Below are positions 7,862-15,854 of a DNA stretch of 48,868 nt, in pieces; the stretch's first letter is position 1, and every line of letters begins with the position of its first letter. Source of the stretch: Acidimicrobiia bacterium (GTDB lineage: Bacteria > Actinomycetota > Acidimicrobiia > IMCC26256 > JAGPDB01); assembly GCA_018057765.1 (NCBI GenBank), contig JAGPDB010000006.1:22127-70994 (forward strand). Reading direction: 5' to 3'. The notes beneath the pieces were generated by a model. That model was not told the origin of the DNA and made no database searches. It was given only the letters and a program-made list of their open reading frames with translations. The translations under genes and the position numbers were made by a program.

Positions 7862-9013
7862 GTGCTTTTAGTTTCTAATGATTTCCCTCCCAAAGTCGGC
7901 GGTATACAAAATTATTTATATGAGCTTGTGAAAAGGTTGCCGTTTGAAAATACCAAAGTTATTACTACTAAATATAATGGAGCAAAAGAGTTTGATCGAG
8001 AACAAAGTTTCGATATTGAACGTTATTCAAAAATTCTTTGGCCAACTCCAAAACTTATACATCATATAAACAAGACAATAGATAAACTAAATTCTGAGAT
8101 TGTATTTATAGATCCTGCATTGCCTACTGGATTAATTGCTTCACATTTAAGAGATATCACAAAGTGTCTTATAGTCCATGGCGCAGAAATAACTACGCCA
8201 GGTAAAATTTTTCCTACAAAACTTCTACTAAGACAGGAAATGAAAAGCATAGATATTGTTTTAAGTGCAGGTACATACGCTGCGCAACAACTAGCCAATG
8301 TTGTAAATGGTGATATCAACTATTTGCGCATTCCCCCTGGAGTTGATGTAAATAGATTCTCAATACCAGATACAAATGAAAAATTGCAAGCGCAAATCTC
8401 GTTACGAGAGACTTTAGGGATTTCAGTTAATTCAAAAATTGTTGTTTCAATTAGCAGACTAGTTCCAAGAAAAGGATTCGATGTACTGATTAATGCGATT
8501 TCGAAAACTGATGAAGATCTAAATGTTGTTATTGTCGGCAAAGGACGTGATGAAAAAAGATTAAAAGATTTGGCAATAAAAAAAGGCGTAGAAGATCGGA
8601 TCCATTTTTTAGGTTCTGTGTCCGACTCAGATTTGCGTATGGTGCTTCATGGTTCAGATATATTTGCGATGCTTTGTCGAGACAGATGGAAGGGACTTGA
8701 AGCAGAAGGCTTTGGTATTGTGTTTCTTGAAGCGCAGAGCTGTGGGTTACCTGTAATCGTAGGTGATTCTGGTGGTAGTTCCGAAAGTTTAATTGAGGGT
8801 GAGACGGGTTTTTGTATTGATCCTAAATCTGAAAACGAATTGATCAATAAACTAAATATTTTATTATCTGATAATGAATTAGCTTCTCAAATGGGGATTA
8901 AAGGTCGCGAATTTGTAGAGAAGAATCATTCATATGACTATTTAGCTTCTTTGCTAGTTCCCATTGTCCAATGTGATTTTTCGAGAATTAAAACTATTTC
9001 ACCAAATAGATAG
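7862..9013 (+). CDS. GT4 glycosyltransferase, PimB-like mannosyltransferase
   Basis: A 383-residue GT-B fold enzyme. The N-terminus VSNDFPPKVGGIQNYLYEL matches the glycine-rich opening of actinobacterial PimB-type enzymes, which add mannose to phosphatidylinositol monomannoside. A Rossmann-type acceptor half is followed by the donor half with SISRLVPRKGFDVLI and the EX7E-type motif in EGFGIVFLEAQSCGLPVI (about 285-300). No membrane segment is present, so it would work at the cytoplasmic face. The start is GTG 7862: an in-frame stop lies just upstream and a -10 box ends 6 nt before it. It converges with the SRPBCC gene with only two bases between the stops. Exact acceptor specificity cannot be read from sequence. 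Confidence 0.8.
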   Translation: MLLVSNDFPPKVGGIQNYLYELVKRLPFENTKVITTKYNGAKEFDREQSFDIERYSKILWPTPKLIHHINKTIDKLNSEIVFIDPALPTGLIASHLRDITKCLIVHGAEITTPGKIFPTKLLLRQEMKSIDIVLSAGTYAAQQLANVVNGDINYLRIPPGVDVNRFSIPDTNEKLQAQISLRETLGISVNSKIVVSISRLVPRKGFDVLINAISKTDEDLNVVIVGKGRDEKRLKDLAIKKGVEDRIHFLGSVSDSDLRMVLHGSDIFAMLCRDRWKGLEAEGFGIVFLEAQSCGLPVIVGDSGGSSESLIEGETGFCIDPKSENELINKLNILLSDNELASQMGIKGREFVEKNHSYDYLASLLVPIVQCDFSRIKTISPNR

Positions 9014-9015
9014 AA

Positions 9016-9453
9016 CTATTTTTCTGAGATTTGTTTTAGGTTTTTGAGTGCAGAATCAACTATTTTTTGTGCAGCTTTACGTTTTATAAATCCCGGTAAA
9101 GAACTTGTTAGATCAATATCTAAGTTATATATAACTTTTACTTCGTCATTATTAAGCTGTTCTAATTTGTATGATCCTATTAATGAAGAAACCATATCTC
9201 CTTTAATGAATTTCCAGCTAATCTCTGATGGATAATTATCATAAGAGTATTGGTGGGTTTGTTCGATTGACCTACCCATAGCATTTGTTTTCATTGTTGC
9301 TAAGATCGCTCTCCCTTGTGAATCTCTTGAATGTACATCAATAGATATAATGTCTTGAATCCAACTTGGATATTCATCTAATTCTAGGAGTATTTCCAGG
9401 ACTTTAGACATTTTGCTATTTATATTTATCTCTCCAGATGCATGTTCGGTCAT
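9016..9453 (-). CDS. SRPBCC (START-like/cyclase) family protein
   Basis: A 145-residue protein with the helix-grip outline of the polyketide-cyclase/COQ10-like SRPBCC superfamily: an early helix with the YPSWIQDI pattern, then alternating beta strands (VHSRDSQGRAILATM, YNLDIDL) and a long C-terminal helix (AAQKIVDSALKNLKQISEK). Members bind hydrophobic ligands, and the ligand here is unknown. In actinobacteria such a gene often sits next to a ROK glucokinase, as here. Its start faces the small gene at 9476 across 22 bp, and a TATAGT -10 box ends 6 nt before its ATG. Confidence 0.75.
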   Translation of the reverse strand: MTEHASGEININSKMSKVLEILLELDEYPSWIQDIISIDVHSRDSQGRAILATMKTNAMGRSIEQTHQYSYDNYPSEISWKFIKGDMVSSLIGSYKLEQLNNDEVKVIYNLDIDLTSSLPGFIKRKAAQKIVDSALKNLKQISEK

Positions 9454-9475
9454 CTTGCTACTATATTATAAAGCA
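9454..9475. promoter_or_regulatory. Bidirectional leaderless promoter with overlapping -10 boxes
   Basis: Only 22 bp separate two divergent ATGs. On the plus strand TATTAT (9464-9469) ends 6 nt before ATG 9476. On the minus strand TATAGT (9465-9460) ends 6 nt before ATG 9453. The two boxes share bases 9464-9465, so the polymerases must compete for one melting site. Neither gene has a Shine-Dalgarno. Confidence 0.6.
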
Positions 9476-9784
9476 ATGAACAATGACGAAAACATAAATC
9501 AAAACATTGCAGATAATATTTTTAATTTTCTCTTTATGTCTTTGAGTCAATTAAATGAAATAAAAAATAATGTTGACCCTGAAGTAAAAGAGCTACTTCT
9601 CGAAAGTGCAAGTGATGCTATATCGAGTGCAAAAAACTTATTAGATGCAGTCGATACAATAATTAACCAACTAAAATCTAGTGAGAAAGATAGAGTCCAA
9701 ATGGATTTAAAGTTTGTTGATGATAATACTGCTGAAGAAGATAATACAGTTATAAATATAAGAGAATCAAAAGTGAAAAAATGA
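9476..9784 (+). CDS. Small helical protein of unknown function, upstream of glucokinase
   Basis: A 102-residue acidic, largely helical protein with no membrane segment or signal. A hydrophobic-patterned helical core (about 10-70) is followed by a charged, probably flexible tail (DNTAEEDNTVINIRESKVKK). An earlier in-frame ATG at 9413 lies inside the divergent SRPBCC gene and is rejected; ATG 9476 has a TATTAT box 6 nt upstream. Its stop overlaps the glucokinase start (ATGA), so the two are co-translated. I do not recognise the family; a regulatory or scaffold role beside the ROK kinase is a guess. Confidence 0.7.
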   Translation: MNNDENINQNIADNIFNFLFMSLSQLNEIKNNVDPEVKELLLESASDAISSAKNLLDAVDTIINQLKSSEKDRVQMDLKFVDDNTAEEDNTVINIRESKVKK

Positions 9785-10731
9785 AAGCAATCGGAGTTGA
9801 TATTGGTGGAACTAAACTAAGTATTGGAATAGTAGATTCAGAGGGTAATTTTGAAATAGAAGAAAGCTCATTAACTTTAACTAGATGGTCGGATATGAAG
9901 AAAGTTATCGTTGATACTTCCAAAGATTTGATTTCAAAAGACAATAGTATTAAAGCAATCGGTTGTGGTGCCGCTGGTATGATCTCGCTTGATGGTCACG
10001 TTATATATTCTCCAAATGTTCCTGCTTTTAATATAGATGGTGGTGTAGATCTAAAAAGTGAACTCCAGAATGCTATTGGTATACCAGTATTTATAGACAA
10101 CGATAATAATTGCTCAGGTTATGCAGAATATAAATTTGGTACAGTTAGAAATGAAAAAAATATTTTAAGTGTAGGTTTAGGTACTGGTATTGGAGGTGCC
10201 TTGATACTTGATGGAAAACTATATAGAGGCAATGATGGGTATGCATTTGATATCGGCCATTTTACAATGGATTTAAATGGTCATGTATGTGCATGTGGTC
10301 AAGTGGGTTGTTTTGAGACATTAGGGTCTGGCAAAGCTTTAGGTCGAGTCGCACGTGAACATATTTCTAGAGGTGAATCTAGATATCTACTTGATTTCGT
10401 AGATGGTGATATAAATAAAATTGATGGATCGCATGTAAATCTATCGATTGCAAGAGATCCTAGTAATTGTTCTGAAATATTAGAAGAGTTTTCTCACAAT
10501 ATTGCCTTGGGTTTGAGTTCTTTGGATAATATATTGAATTTTGGTGTCTGCGTAATATCTGGAGGTGTATCGGATCTTGGAGATGCACTTTTATCTAGAG
10601 TGCAAAGACACTACAGTGTTGTAGCGCAAGGTAGTTTAAGAAGAACATTACCTGAAATACGATTAGCTAAGTTTAAAAGTAATGCAGGTTTATTAGGAGC
10701 TGGCGCTCTTGCCATTGATTCGTTAGGGTAG
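9781..10731 (+). CDS. ROK-family glucokinase
   Basis: A 316-residue ROK sugar kinase that phosphorylates glucose at C6 for glycolysis. The N-terminal phosphate loop is DIGGTK (8-13). The active-site segment DNDNNCSGYAE lies near 103-113, and the glycine-rich LGTGIGGALI near 138-147. The ROK zinc site is intact: a His in DIGHF and cysteines 170, 172 and 177 in CACGQVGCFE. ROK glucokinases of this kind may use ATP or polyphosphate; the sequence does not decide. It overlaps the preceding small gene by four bases. Its TAG stop is also the first half of the -10 box of the next gene. Confidence 0.88.
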   Translation: MKAIGVDIGGTKLSIGIVDSEGNFEIEESSLTLTRWSDMKKVIVDTSKDLISKDNSIKAIGCGAAGMISLDGHVIYSPNVPAFNIDGGVDLKSELQNAIGIPVFIDNDNNCSGYAEYKFGTVRNEKNILSVGLGTGIGGALILDGKLYRGNDGYAFDIGHFTMDLNGHVCACGQVGCFETLGSGKALGRVAREHISRGESRYLLDFVDGDINKIDGSHVNLSIARDPSNCSEILEEFSHNIALGLSSLDNILNFGVCVISGGVSDLGDALLSRVQRHYSVVAQGSLRRTLPEIRLAKFKSNAGLLGAGALAIDSLG

Positions 10732-10734
10732 AAT
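10729..10734 (+). promoter_or_regulatory. -10 box TAGAAT for the aminotransferase
   Basis: TAGAAT overlaps the glucokinase stop codon (TAG 10729-10731) and ends 6 nt before ATG 10741. This indicates a leaderless transcript starting at the aminotransferase gene. Confidence 0.55.
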
Positions 10735-10740
10735 ATCATT

Positions 10741-11916
10741 ATGGATTTTCGTCGTATAAATGCCCTTCCTCCTTATGTGTTTGCGGAGATTAATAATTTA
10801 AAAGTTGCCCAGCGACATTTAGGTGAGGATGTAATAGATTTAGGTTTTGGCAACCCTGATTTACCATCACCAGATTTAGCTGTAGAAAAATTATGTGAAG
10901 CTGCACAGAACTCAAGGAATCATAGGTATTCAACATCTAAGGGAATACCTCATCTACGTCAAGCAGTAGCAAAATTATATGATCGTACTTTTGATGTTAA
11001 GTTAGATCCTGAATCGCAAATATGTATGACAATTGGCGTCAAAGAAGGTTTCTCTCATCTTATGTGGACTCTATTAGGTCCTGGTGATACTGCTTTAGTT
11101 CCAAGTCCTAGCTATCCTATTCATATATGGGGTCCGATTCTGGCAGGAGCTGCTGTACATTATGTACATTTGGGTGACGGTTCTGATGTTTTATCAAATA
11201 TGGCAAAAGCATATGAGCAGGCTTGGCCTAGACCACGAGTAATAGTTGCTAGTTTTCCTCACAATCCGACTACTACAGTTGTTGATTATGATTTCATGGT
11301 TGAGCTTGTTGCATTTGCAAAAAAACATGACATCATTGTCGTTCATGATTTTGCATATGGCGATATGGGCTTTGATGGATATAAACCACCCTCTATATTG
11401 AGTGTACCAGGAGCTAGCGATTGTTGTGTAGAGCTTTATTCGATGACAAAAAGTTTTTCTATGGCTGGTTGGCGTGTTGGATTCTTACTAGGTAATGAAG
11501 AGATTATTTCTGCATTACAAAAATTAAAAAGCTATTTAGATTATGGAACTTTTCAACCTGTACAAATCGCAGCTACGGTGGTAATGGATGAACTTCCAGA
11601 TTATCCAAAACAAGCATGTGAAATTTATCAAAATCGTAGAGATAAATTAGTTGATGGTTTGAATCGCATTGGTTGGGAAATCGCAAAACCAAAAGCAACT
11701 ATGTTTGTTTGGGCAAAAATACCAGATGCTTATCGTGAAATGAGTTCACTAGAATTTGCTAAGTTTTGTGTAACCGAATGTAATGTTGCTGTCTCTCCAG
11801 GCTCAGGATTTGGACCCGGTGGGGAAGAGTTTGTGAGATTTGCCTTAGTAGAGAATGATCAAAGAACAAGCCAAGCAATAAGAAATTTGAAAAAAGGATT
11901 AACAAAACTTGAATAA
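10741..11916 (+). CDS. Class I/II aminotransferase, AlaC-like
   Basis: A 391-residue fold-type I PLP enzyme. The opening RRINALPPYVFAEINNLKVA and DLGFGNPDLPSP match the AlaC/LL-diaminopimelate aminotransferase group, in which E. coli AlaC makes alanine from pyruvate and glutamate. Internal motifs are the PHNPTTT segment, HDFAYGDMGFDG (PLP pyridine contact) and the Schiff-base lysine 237 in SMTKSFSMAGWRVGF. The substrate cannot be fixed from sequence: alanine formation is most likely, DAP synthesis less so. The next gene may overlap by 8 bases if its TTG start is used. Confidence 0.88.
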   Translation: MDFRRINALPPYVFAEINNLKVAQRHLGEDVIDLGFGNPDLPSPDLAVEKLCEAAQNSRNHRYSTSKGIPHLRQAVAKLYDRTFDVKLDPESQICMTIGVKEGFSHLMWTLLGPGDTALVPSPSYPIHIWGPILAGAAVHYVHLGDGSDVLSNMAKAYEQAWPRPRVIVASFPHNPTTTVVDYDFMVELVAFAKKHDIIVVHDFAYGDMGFDGYKPPSILSVPGASDCCVELYSMTKSFSMAGWRVGFLLGNEEIISALQKLKSYLDYGTFQPVQIAATVVMDELPDYPKQACEIYQNRRDKLVDGLNRIGWEIAKPKATMFVWAKIPDAYREMSSLEFAKFCVTECNVAVSPGSGFGPGGEEFVRFALVENDQRTSQAIRNLKKGLTKLE

Positions 11917-12640
11917 AATAAATTTGCTCTATAGTTTAAAAAAAGTTAAAAATAAATCGATGGACTTGCGAGAAAAGGTAGACTTTGATTTATATGATGC
12001 TACTAAAATGATCGGTTCGGTGCCTTTCAAAGCATTTTTAAAGACACAAGTAACGGGTTTAGAAAATATTCCAAACACTGGAGCTGTAATATTGGCTGCA
12101 AACCATAGATCATTTATGGACTCAATGTTAATTCCTCACGTTGTAAAGAGAAGAGTAACTTTTGTAGCTAAAGCTGAGTATTTTGATTCGATAAAAACGC
12201 GATGGTTTTTTAAAAGTACAGGCCAAATCCCTGTAAGAAGAGATAGTTTAAATAGTGCTACTGGCGCACTTGAAGCAGCTAAAGGAGTGCTAGAAAATGG
12301 GGGTGTGTTTGCTATCTATCCTGAAGGTACAAGAACTCGAGACGGTTTTTTACATAAAGGCCATACAGGCGTTGCTCGTTTAGCAATTGAAACTGACGCT
12401 GTAATCATACCTGTAGGTATTGTTGGCACCGAGAATGTCCAAGATGTTCATGAAAAATTACCACGAGTTGGTAAAAAAATTTCTATACATTTTGGTAAAG
12501 CAATCGATGTTGAAAAGTATAAATCGAATACTGATTCGAAGCTAGTATTACGAAATCTTACTGATGAAATTATGTATGAAATATTTTCACTTTGTAAATA
12601 TGGATATGTAGATTCTTATGCTTCTACTATACCTATCTAA
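11909..12640 (+). CDS. plsC: 1-acylglycerol-3-phosphate acyltransferase (PlsC family)
   Basis: A 243-residue PlsC/LPLAT-family enzyme that acylates lysophosphatidic acid or a related lysolipid at the membrane face. Conserved blocks are NHRSFMD (HX4D; His66, Asp71), GQIPVRRD, the YPEGTRTRDG motif, and VIIPVGIVGTE. The start is uncertain. TTG 11909 has an AAAGGA about 10 nt upstream inside the aminotransferase gene and gives a basic extension; ATG 11960 (residue 18) is the alternative and loses no conserved block. It converges with the minus-strand gene at 12674. Confidence 0.85.
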   Translation: MNKINLLYSLKKVKNKSMDLREKVDFDLYDATKMIGSVPFKAFLKTQVTGLENIPNTGAVILAANHRSFMDSMLIPHVVKRRVTFVAKAEYFDSIKTRWFFKSTGQIPVRRDSLNSATGALEAAKGVLENGGVFAIYPEGTRTRDGFLHKGHTGVARLAIETDAVIIPVGIVGTENVQDVHEKLPRVGKKISIHFGKAIDVEKYKSNTDSKLVLRNLTDEIMYEIFSLCKYGYVDSYASTIPI

Positions 12641-12673
12641 ATATATGCTGTGCGACCAGAGACAAAAGTAATT

Positions 12674-13492
12674 TTAAACTAAAGAAATATTTAAACGTTC
12701 AGAATATTCCCCGATTGCTTCTTTTGCTGAATCTGGATTTGATGGATCAATTCGCGATAATGAGAATAAAATATAGCTAACCATTGCTTCATCAGCATCT
12801 AATACTTTGAAGTCCCTTACTTTAACAGCCCATTGTTGCAGTGACTCTAGAGAGATGGAACCATCAAGTGCGCGAGATAAACTTTGAATGATAACATCCC
12901 GAGTAACTACCACTTCTTTTTTCTTTTTCTCTTGGCTTCGTTCGTGTGAACTTAATTCAGTTTCTGGAGACTTTGGAATAGAAGACTTTGCGCCCAATGA
13001 TTCTTCTAAAGCCTCAGCAACATCATTACTAAGCGCCACACCTTTTTGACTATATACCTCTTCACTTGCGATTGGTTGTTGATTCGTATTAGTTGCAATT
13101 GGTTTATTTATCTCAACGATTGCATTCACTAAATTTTCTACAAATAAGTTTGTAGCATCAAAAGACTCGACAATAATTAATTGTCCATCAGGAAATAGTA
13201 ATTCACAATTCTTTTTATTTTTTTTAGACCAAGTGTCTTGTATTTGTAAATCTTCAAACATCACCGAGCAAGAAATCTCAGAGAGGCTTTTTGCCAATGT
13301 GCGCCTTTTGGCCCACATGATTAGGCGTGTTTTGCTCATTGCGGCAACATACACATGTCGTGAAACCATAGCTCGTGGAAGTTTAGAATGAGATGCCGCC
13401 AGAACAAATTCAATTTGCTCTACCTCTTCTCCTTCAAAAAATGAAGCGATATCCTCTGTATTTATTTGGTTTGAATCTTTAAGTTTTTCCAT
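12674..13492 (-). CDS. Unknown protein with PH-like N-terminal region
   Basis: A 272-residue soluble protein that I do not recognise by family. The N-terminal ~130 residues have the strand pattern of bacterial PH-like domains: VSRHVYVAAMSKTRLIMWAKR (the VxxTxxRLI-type strand pair), later ELLFPDGQLIIVES, then a closing helix VENLVNAIVEIN. A Ser/Glu/Lys-rich linker (about 150-200) leads to a C-terminal helical domain of about 70 residues. A TAAACT -10 box (13504-13499 on the minus strand) ends 6 nt before the ATG. It diverges from phosphofructokinase. The function is unknown. Confidence 0.65.
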   Translation of the reverse strand: MEKLKDSNQINTEDIASFFEGEEVEQIEFVLAASHSKLPRAMVSRHVYVAAMSKTRLIMWAKRRTLAKSLSEISCSVMFEDLQIQDTWSKKNKKNCELLFPDGQLIIVESFDATNLFVENLVNAIVEINKPIATNTNQQPIASEEVYSQKGVALSNDVAEALEESLGAKSSIPKSPETELSSHERSQEKKKKEVVVTRDVIIQSLSRALDGSISLESLQQWAVKVRDFKVLDADEAMVSYILFSLSRIDPSNPDSAKEAIGEYSERLNISLV

Positions 13493-13498
13493 GATCTA

Positions 13499-13504
13499 AG
13501 TTTA
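13499..13504 (-). promoter_or_regulatory. -10 box of a leaderless start (PH-like gene)
   Basis: TAAACT on the minus strand ends 6 nt before ATG 13492. No Shine-Dalgarno is visible. Confidence 0.5.
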
Positions 13505-13570
13505 GCGCTATTAAATACGTGATATGTAGATGGTTAAGTGTAATAATAGAAGTCTTACGAAAGGTATAAG

Positions 13571-14596
13571 ATGAGAATAGGAATTTTAACTTCAGGAGGC
13601 GATTGTCCTGGGCTAAATGCGGTTATTCGTGCCATTATTAGAAAAGGTGAGGGATTCTATGGTCACGCACTAGTTGGGTATAAATATGGCTGGAAAGGTG
13701 TATTGGAATCTGACTATATTGAACTCTCTATAGATAGTTCTAGAGGTTTATTACACAGGGGCGGTACAATATTAGGAACTTCACGTTTATCACCAACAAT
13801 GATTGATGACGGTGCGGATATTGTTAAAAAATCGTTAGAAAATAATAATATTGATTGTTTGATTGCTATTGGAGGAGAGGGAACGCTATCTGGTGCTGCT
13901 TCAATGAGCGATTCAGGCATAAATATTGTGGGTGTGCCAAAAACAATAGATAATGATATTTCAGCTACTGATGTAACATTTGGTTTTCATACAGCTGTAC
14001 AAATAGCAACTGACGCAATCGATCGTTTACATACAACAGCAGAGAGCCATGACCGGGTAATGGTAGTAGAAGTAATGGGAAGACATGCTGGTTGGATAGC
14101 GACTTATAGTGGAATCGCAGGTGGTGCAGATGCTGTTTTAGTACCTGAAATTGAATTTGATTTAGATCAAATTTGTGAACAAATAAAAAGACGTCATACT
14201 CGTGGTTCTCATTTTTCAATTATTGTTGTTGCGGAAGGCGCATTACCCATTGAAGGAACAATGAAAAAAATTAATTATGATGTAGATGAATATGGACATC
14301 AGCGTTTGGGTGGAATTGGCTATCGTGTTGCTCGCGAGATAGAACAACGTACTGGATTTGAAACACGCGAAACTACACTTGGTCACGTTTTACGTGGAGG
14401 TACACCAACTGCCTTTGATCGAGTATTGGCTACACGATTTGGTATAGCCGCGATCGATGCTGTAAATGAAAAAGATTATGGCAAAATGGTATCTTTAAAA
14501 GGTAAAGAAATTAAGCGTGTGACTTTAGCTGAAGCCACTATTGAACTAAATCGTGTTGACCTTGAACTTTTAGAAATTGCAAATATTTTCCAGTAG
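13571..14596 (+). CDS. pfkA: 6-phosphofructokinase
   Basis: A 341-residue PfkA-family enzyme converting fructose 6-phosphate to the 1,6-bisphosphate. Motifs: GILTSGGDCPGLNAVIR (N-terminal phosphate loop), IGGEGTL at 100-106, and the catalytic PKTIDNDI (123-130), then VEVMGRHAGWIA. Position 104 is Gly, as in ATP enzymes, but position 124 is Lys where E. coli has Gly and where PPi enzymes have Lys. This G104/K124 pair is typical of the actinobacterial group III enzymes, several of which use ATP; the donor is not certain here. A GAAAGG Shine-Dalgarno sits 6 nt before the ATG. Confidence 0.93.
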   Translation: MRIGILTSGGDCPGLNAVIRAIIRKGEGFYGHALVGYKYGWKGVLESDYIELSIDSSRGLLHRGGTILGTSRLSPTMIDDGADIVKKSLENNNIDCLIAIGGEGTLSGAASMSDSGINIVGVPKTIDNDISATDVTFGFHTAVQIATDAIDRLHTTAESHDRVMVVEVMGRHAGWIATYSGIAGGADAVLVPEIEFDLDQICEQIKRRHTRGSHFSIIVVAEGALPIEGTMKKINYDVDEYGHQRLGGIGYRVAREIEQRTGFETRETTLGHVLRGGTPTAFDRVLATRFGIAAIDAVNEKDYGKMVSLKGKEIKRVTLAEATIELNRVDLELLEIANIFQ

Positions 14597-14615
14597 ATAA
14601 AGTTGAACTTGATAC

Positions 14616-15485
14616 ATGTCAAAAGCATTAGATGAATTATTAACATATTTTGAACTAGATGCTATAGACGAAAATATCTATCAGGGAAATACTCCTTTAG
14701 AGTCTAGGCAAAGAGTTTTTGGTGGATTAGTAGCATCTCAAGCTTTGTTAAGCGCTGGAAAAACTGTTGATAAATCTAGAATGGTACATTCACTTCATGC
14801 ATATTTTTTAGTCGGCGGTCATCCTGGAGCAAAGATAACATATGTCGTTGAAAAAATTCGTGATGGTGGTAGTTTTTCAACAAGGCGAGTATCTGCACAG
14901 CAAAATGGTGTAACAATATTTGTGCTTACTGCAAGTTTTCAAAAAGTTGAAGAGGGTTTTAATCATTCAACTCCATTCCCTGAGAATATTGTTGAACCGG
15001 AGAATTTACCTACATGGCAAGATCGCTTGCGGCCAATTATGAATAATATCGATGAGGATACTCAGAAATGGCTCGTATGGGATAGGCCAATAGATACTCG
15101 CTCTGTTACTGCACCAGCTTGGGTTGCTAATACTAAGCAAGAACCGGAACAAGATGTTTGGCTAAAAGCAGATGGTGCTTTAGGCGATGATCCATTAATA
15201 CATAAATGTATATTGACATATGCATCAGACCTAACATTGCTTGATACGGCAATGCTGCCTTATGGTGAAGTTTTATACCGCGGGAAATTTATGATGGCAT
15301 CATTGGATCATGCGATTTGGTTTCATGAACCTTTTCGTTGTGATGAATGGCTTTTATATCATCAGCATTCTCCTCATGCTTCAAATTCTAGAGCTTTAGC
15401 TTATGGCGAAATATTTACACAAGATAAAAGACATGTAGCAACTGTAATGCAAGAAGGTTTAGCAAGATTCTTTAAACAAAGATAG
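14616..15485 (+). CDS. tesB: Acyl-CoA thioesterase II
   Basis: A 289-residue double hot-dog thioesterase that hydrolyses acyl-CoA to free acid and CoA in the cytoplasm. The first half has QRVFGGLVASQAL and VHSLHAYFLVGGHPG with RDGGSFSTRRV. The second half has ASLDHAIWFHEPF, WLLYHQHSPHASNSRAL and VATVMQEGLAR, all diagnostic of TesB. Length matches the family. It follows pfkA by 19 bases on the same strand. Neither a strong Shine-Dalgarno nor a clean -10 box is visible before ATG 14616. It converges with the membrane-protein gene at 15489. Confidence 0.92.
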   Translation: MSKALDELLTYFELDAIDENIYQGNTPLESRQRVFGGLVASQALLSAGKTVDKSRMVHSLHAYFLVGGHPGAKITYVVEKIRDGGSFSTRRVSAQQNGVTIFVLTASFQKVEEGFNHSTPFPENIVEPENLPTWQDRLRPIMNNIDEDTQKWLVWDRPIDTRSVTAPAWVANTKQEPEQDVWLKADGALGDDPLIHKCILTYASDLTLLDTAMLPYGEVLYRGKFMMASLDHAIWFHEPFRCDEWLLYHQHSPHASNSRALAYGEIFTQDKRHVATVMQEGLARFFKQR

Positions 15486-15488
15486 ATG

Positions 15489-15824
15489 TCATCTGAGTAG
15501 TTTTGACGGCCTTTTAGAAGATGAAAATAGTTTTTTTCTACTTTTGAATTCTACACTTGCTTTTAAACTTATATTTACAACTACCGACATTGACCAACAA
15601 ATTGAAATTGAACTTAGCAAGGCAAATACTAATTCTATAATTTGTGATGGGTCATTTACAAAAATCTTTGAGCTTGCATAACCTATGAGTCCACCTGTAA
15701 TTGAGCTAACGAATAATACAAGAAAAGCGATAATATACGCCTTTCTAGTCGGAACCAGAGAATCAATTTCTTCTTCTGAGTAGTCGGATTCATTAAATGA
15801 TAAATTTTCATCGTTTATATTCAC
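15489..15824 (-). CDS. Small two-helix membrane protein, unknown function
   Basis: A 111-residue protein with an acidic N-terminal cytoplasmic segment (about 28 residues), two membrane helices (about 30-52 and 62-85) and a short basic tail (KRPSKLLR). Charges suggest both ends are inside. I do not recognise a family. The start is GTG 15824 with TACGAT ending 6 nt upstream on the minus strand. It diverges from the polyprenol-phosphate mannose synthase across 30 bp, so the two may be co-regulated. Confidence 0.6.
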   Translation of the reverse strand: MNINDENLSFNESDYSEEEIDSLVPTRKAYIIAFLVLFVSSITGGLIGYASSKIFVNDPSQIIELVFALLSSISICWSMSVVVNISLKASVEFKSRKKLFSSSKRPSKLLR

Positions 15825-15854
15825 TTTTATATCGTACTCAACTAGAATGTACCT
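15825..15854. promoter_or_regulatory. Divergent pair of leaderless promoters
   Basis: On the minus strand TACGAT (15836-15831) ends 6 nt before GTG 15824. On the plus strand TAGAAT (15843-15848) ends 6 nt before ATG 15855. The boxes lie 6 bp apart, so the -35 regions of each fall within the other gene. Confidence 0.55.
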
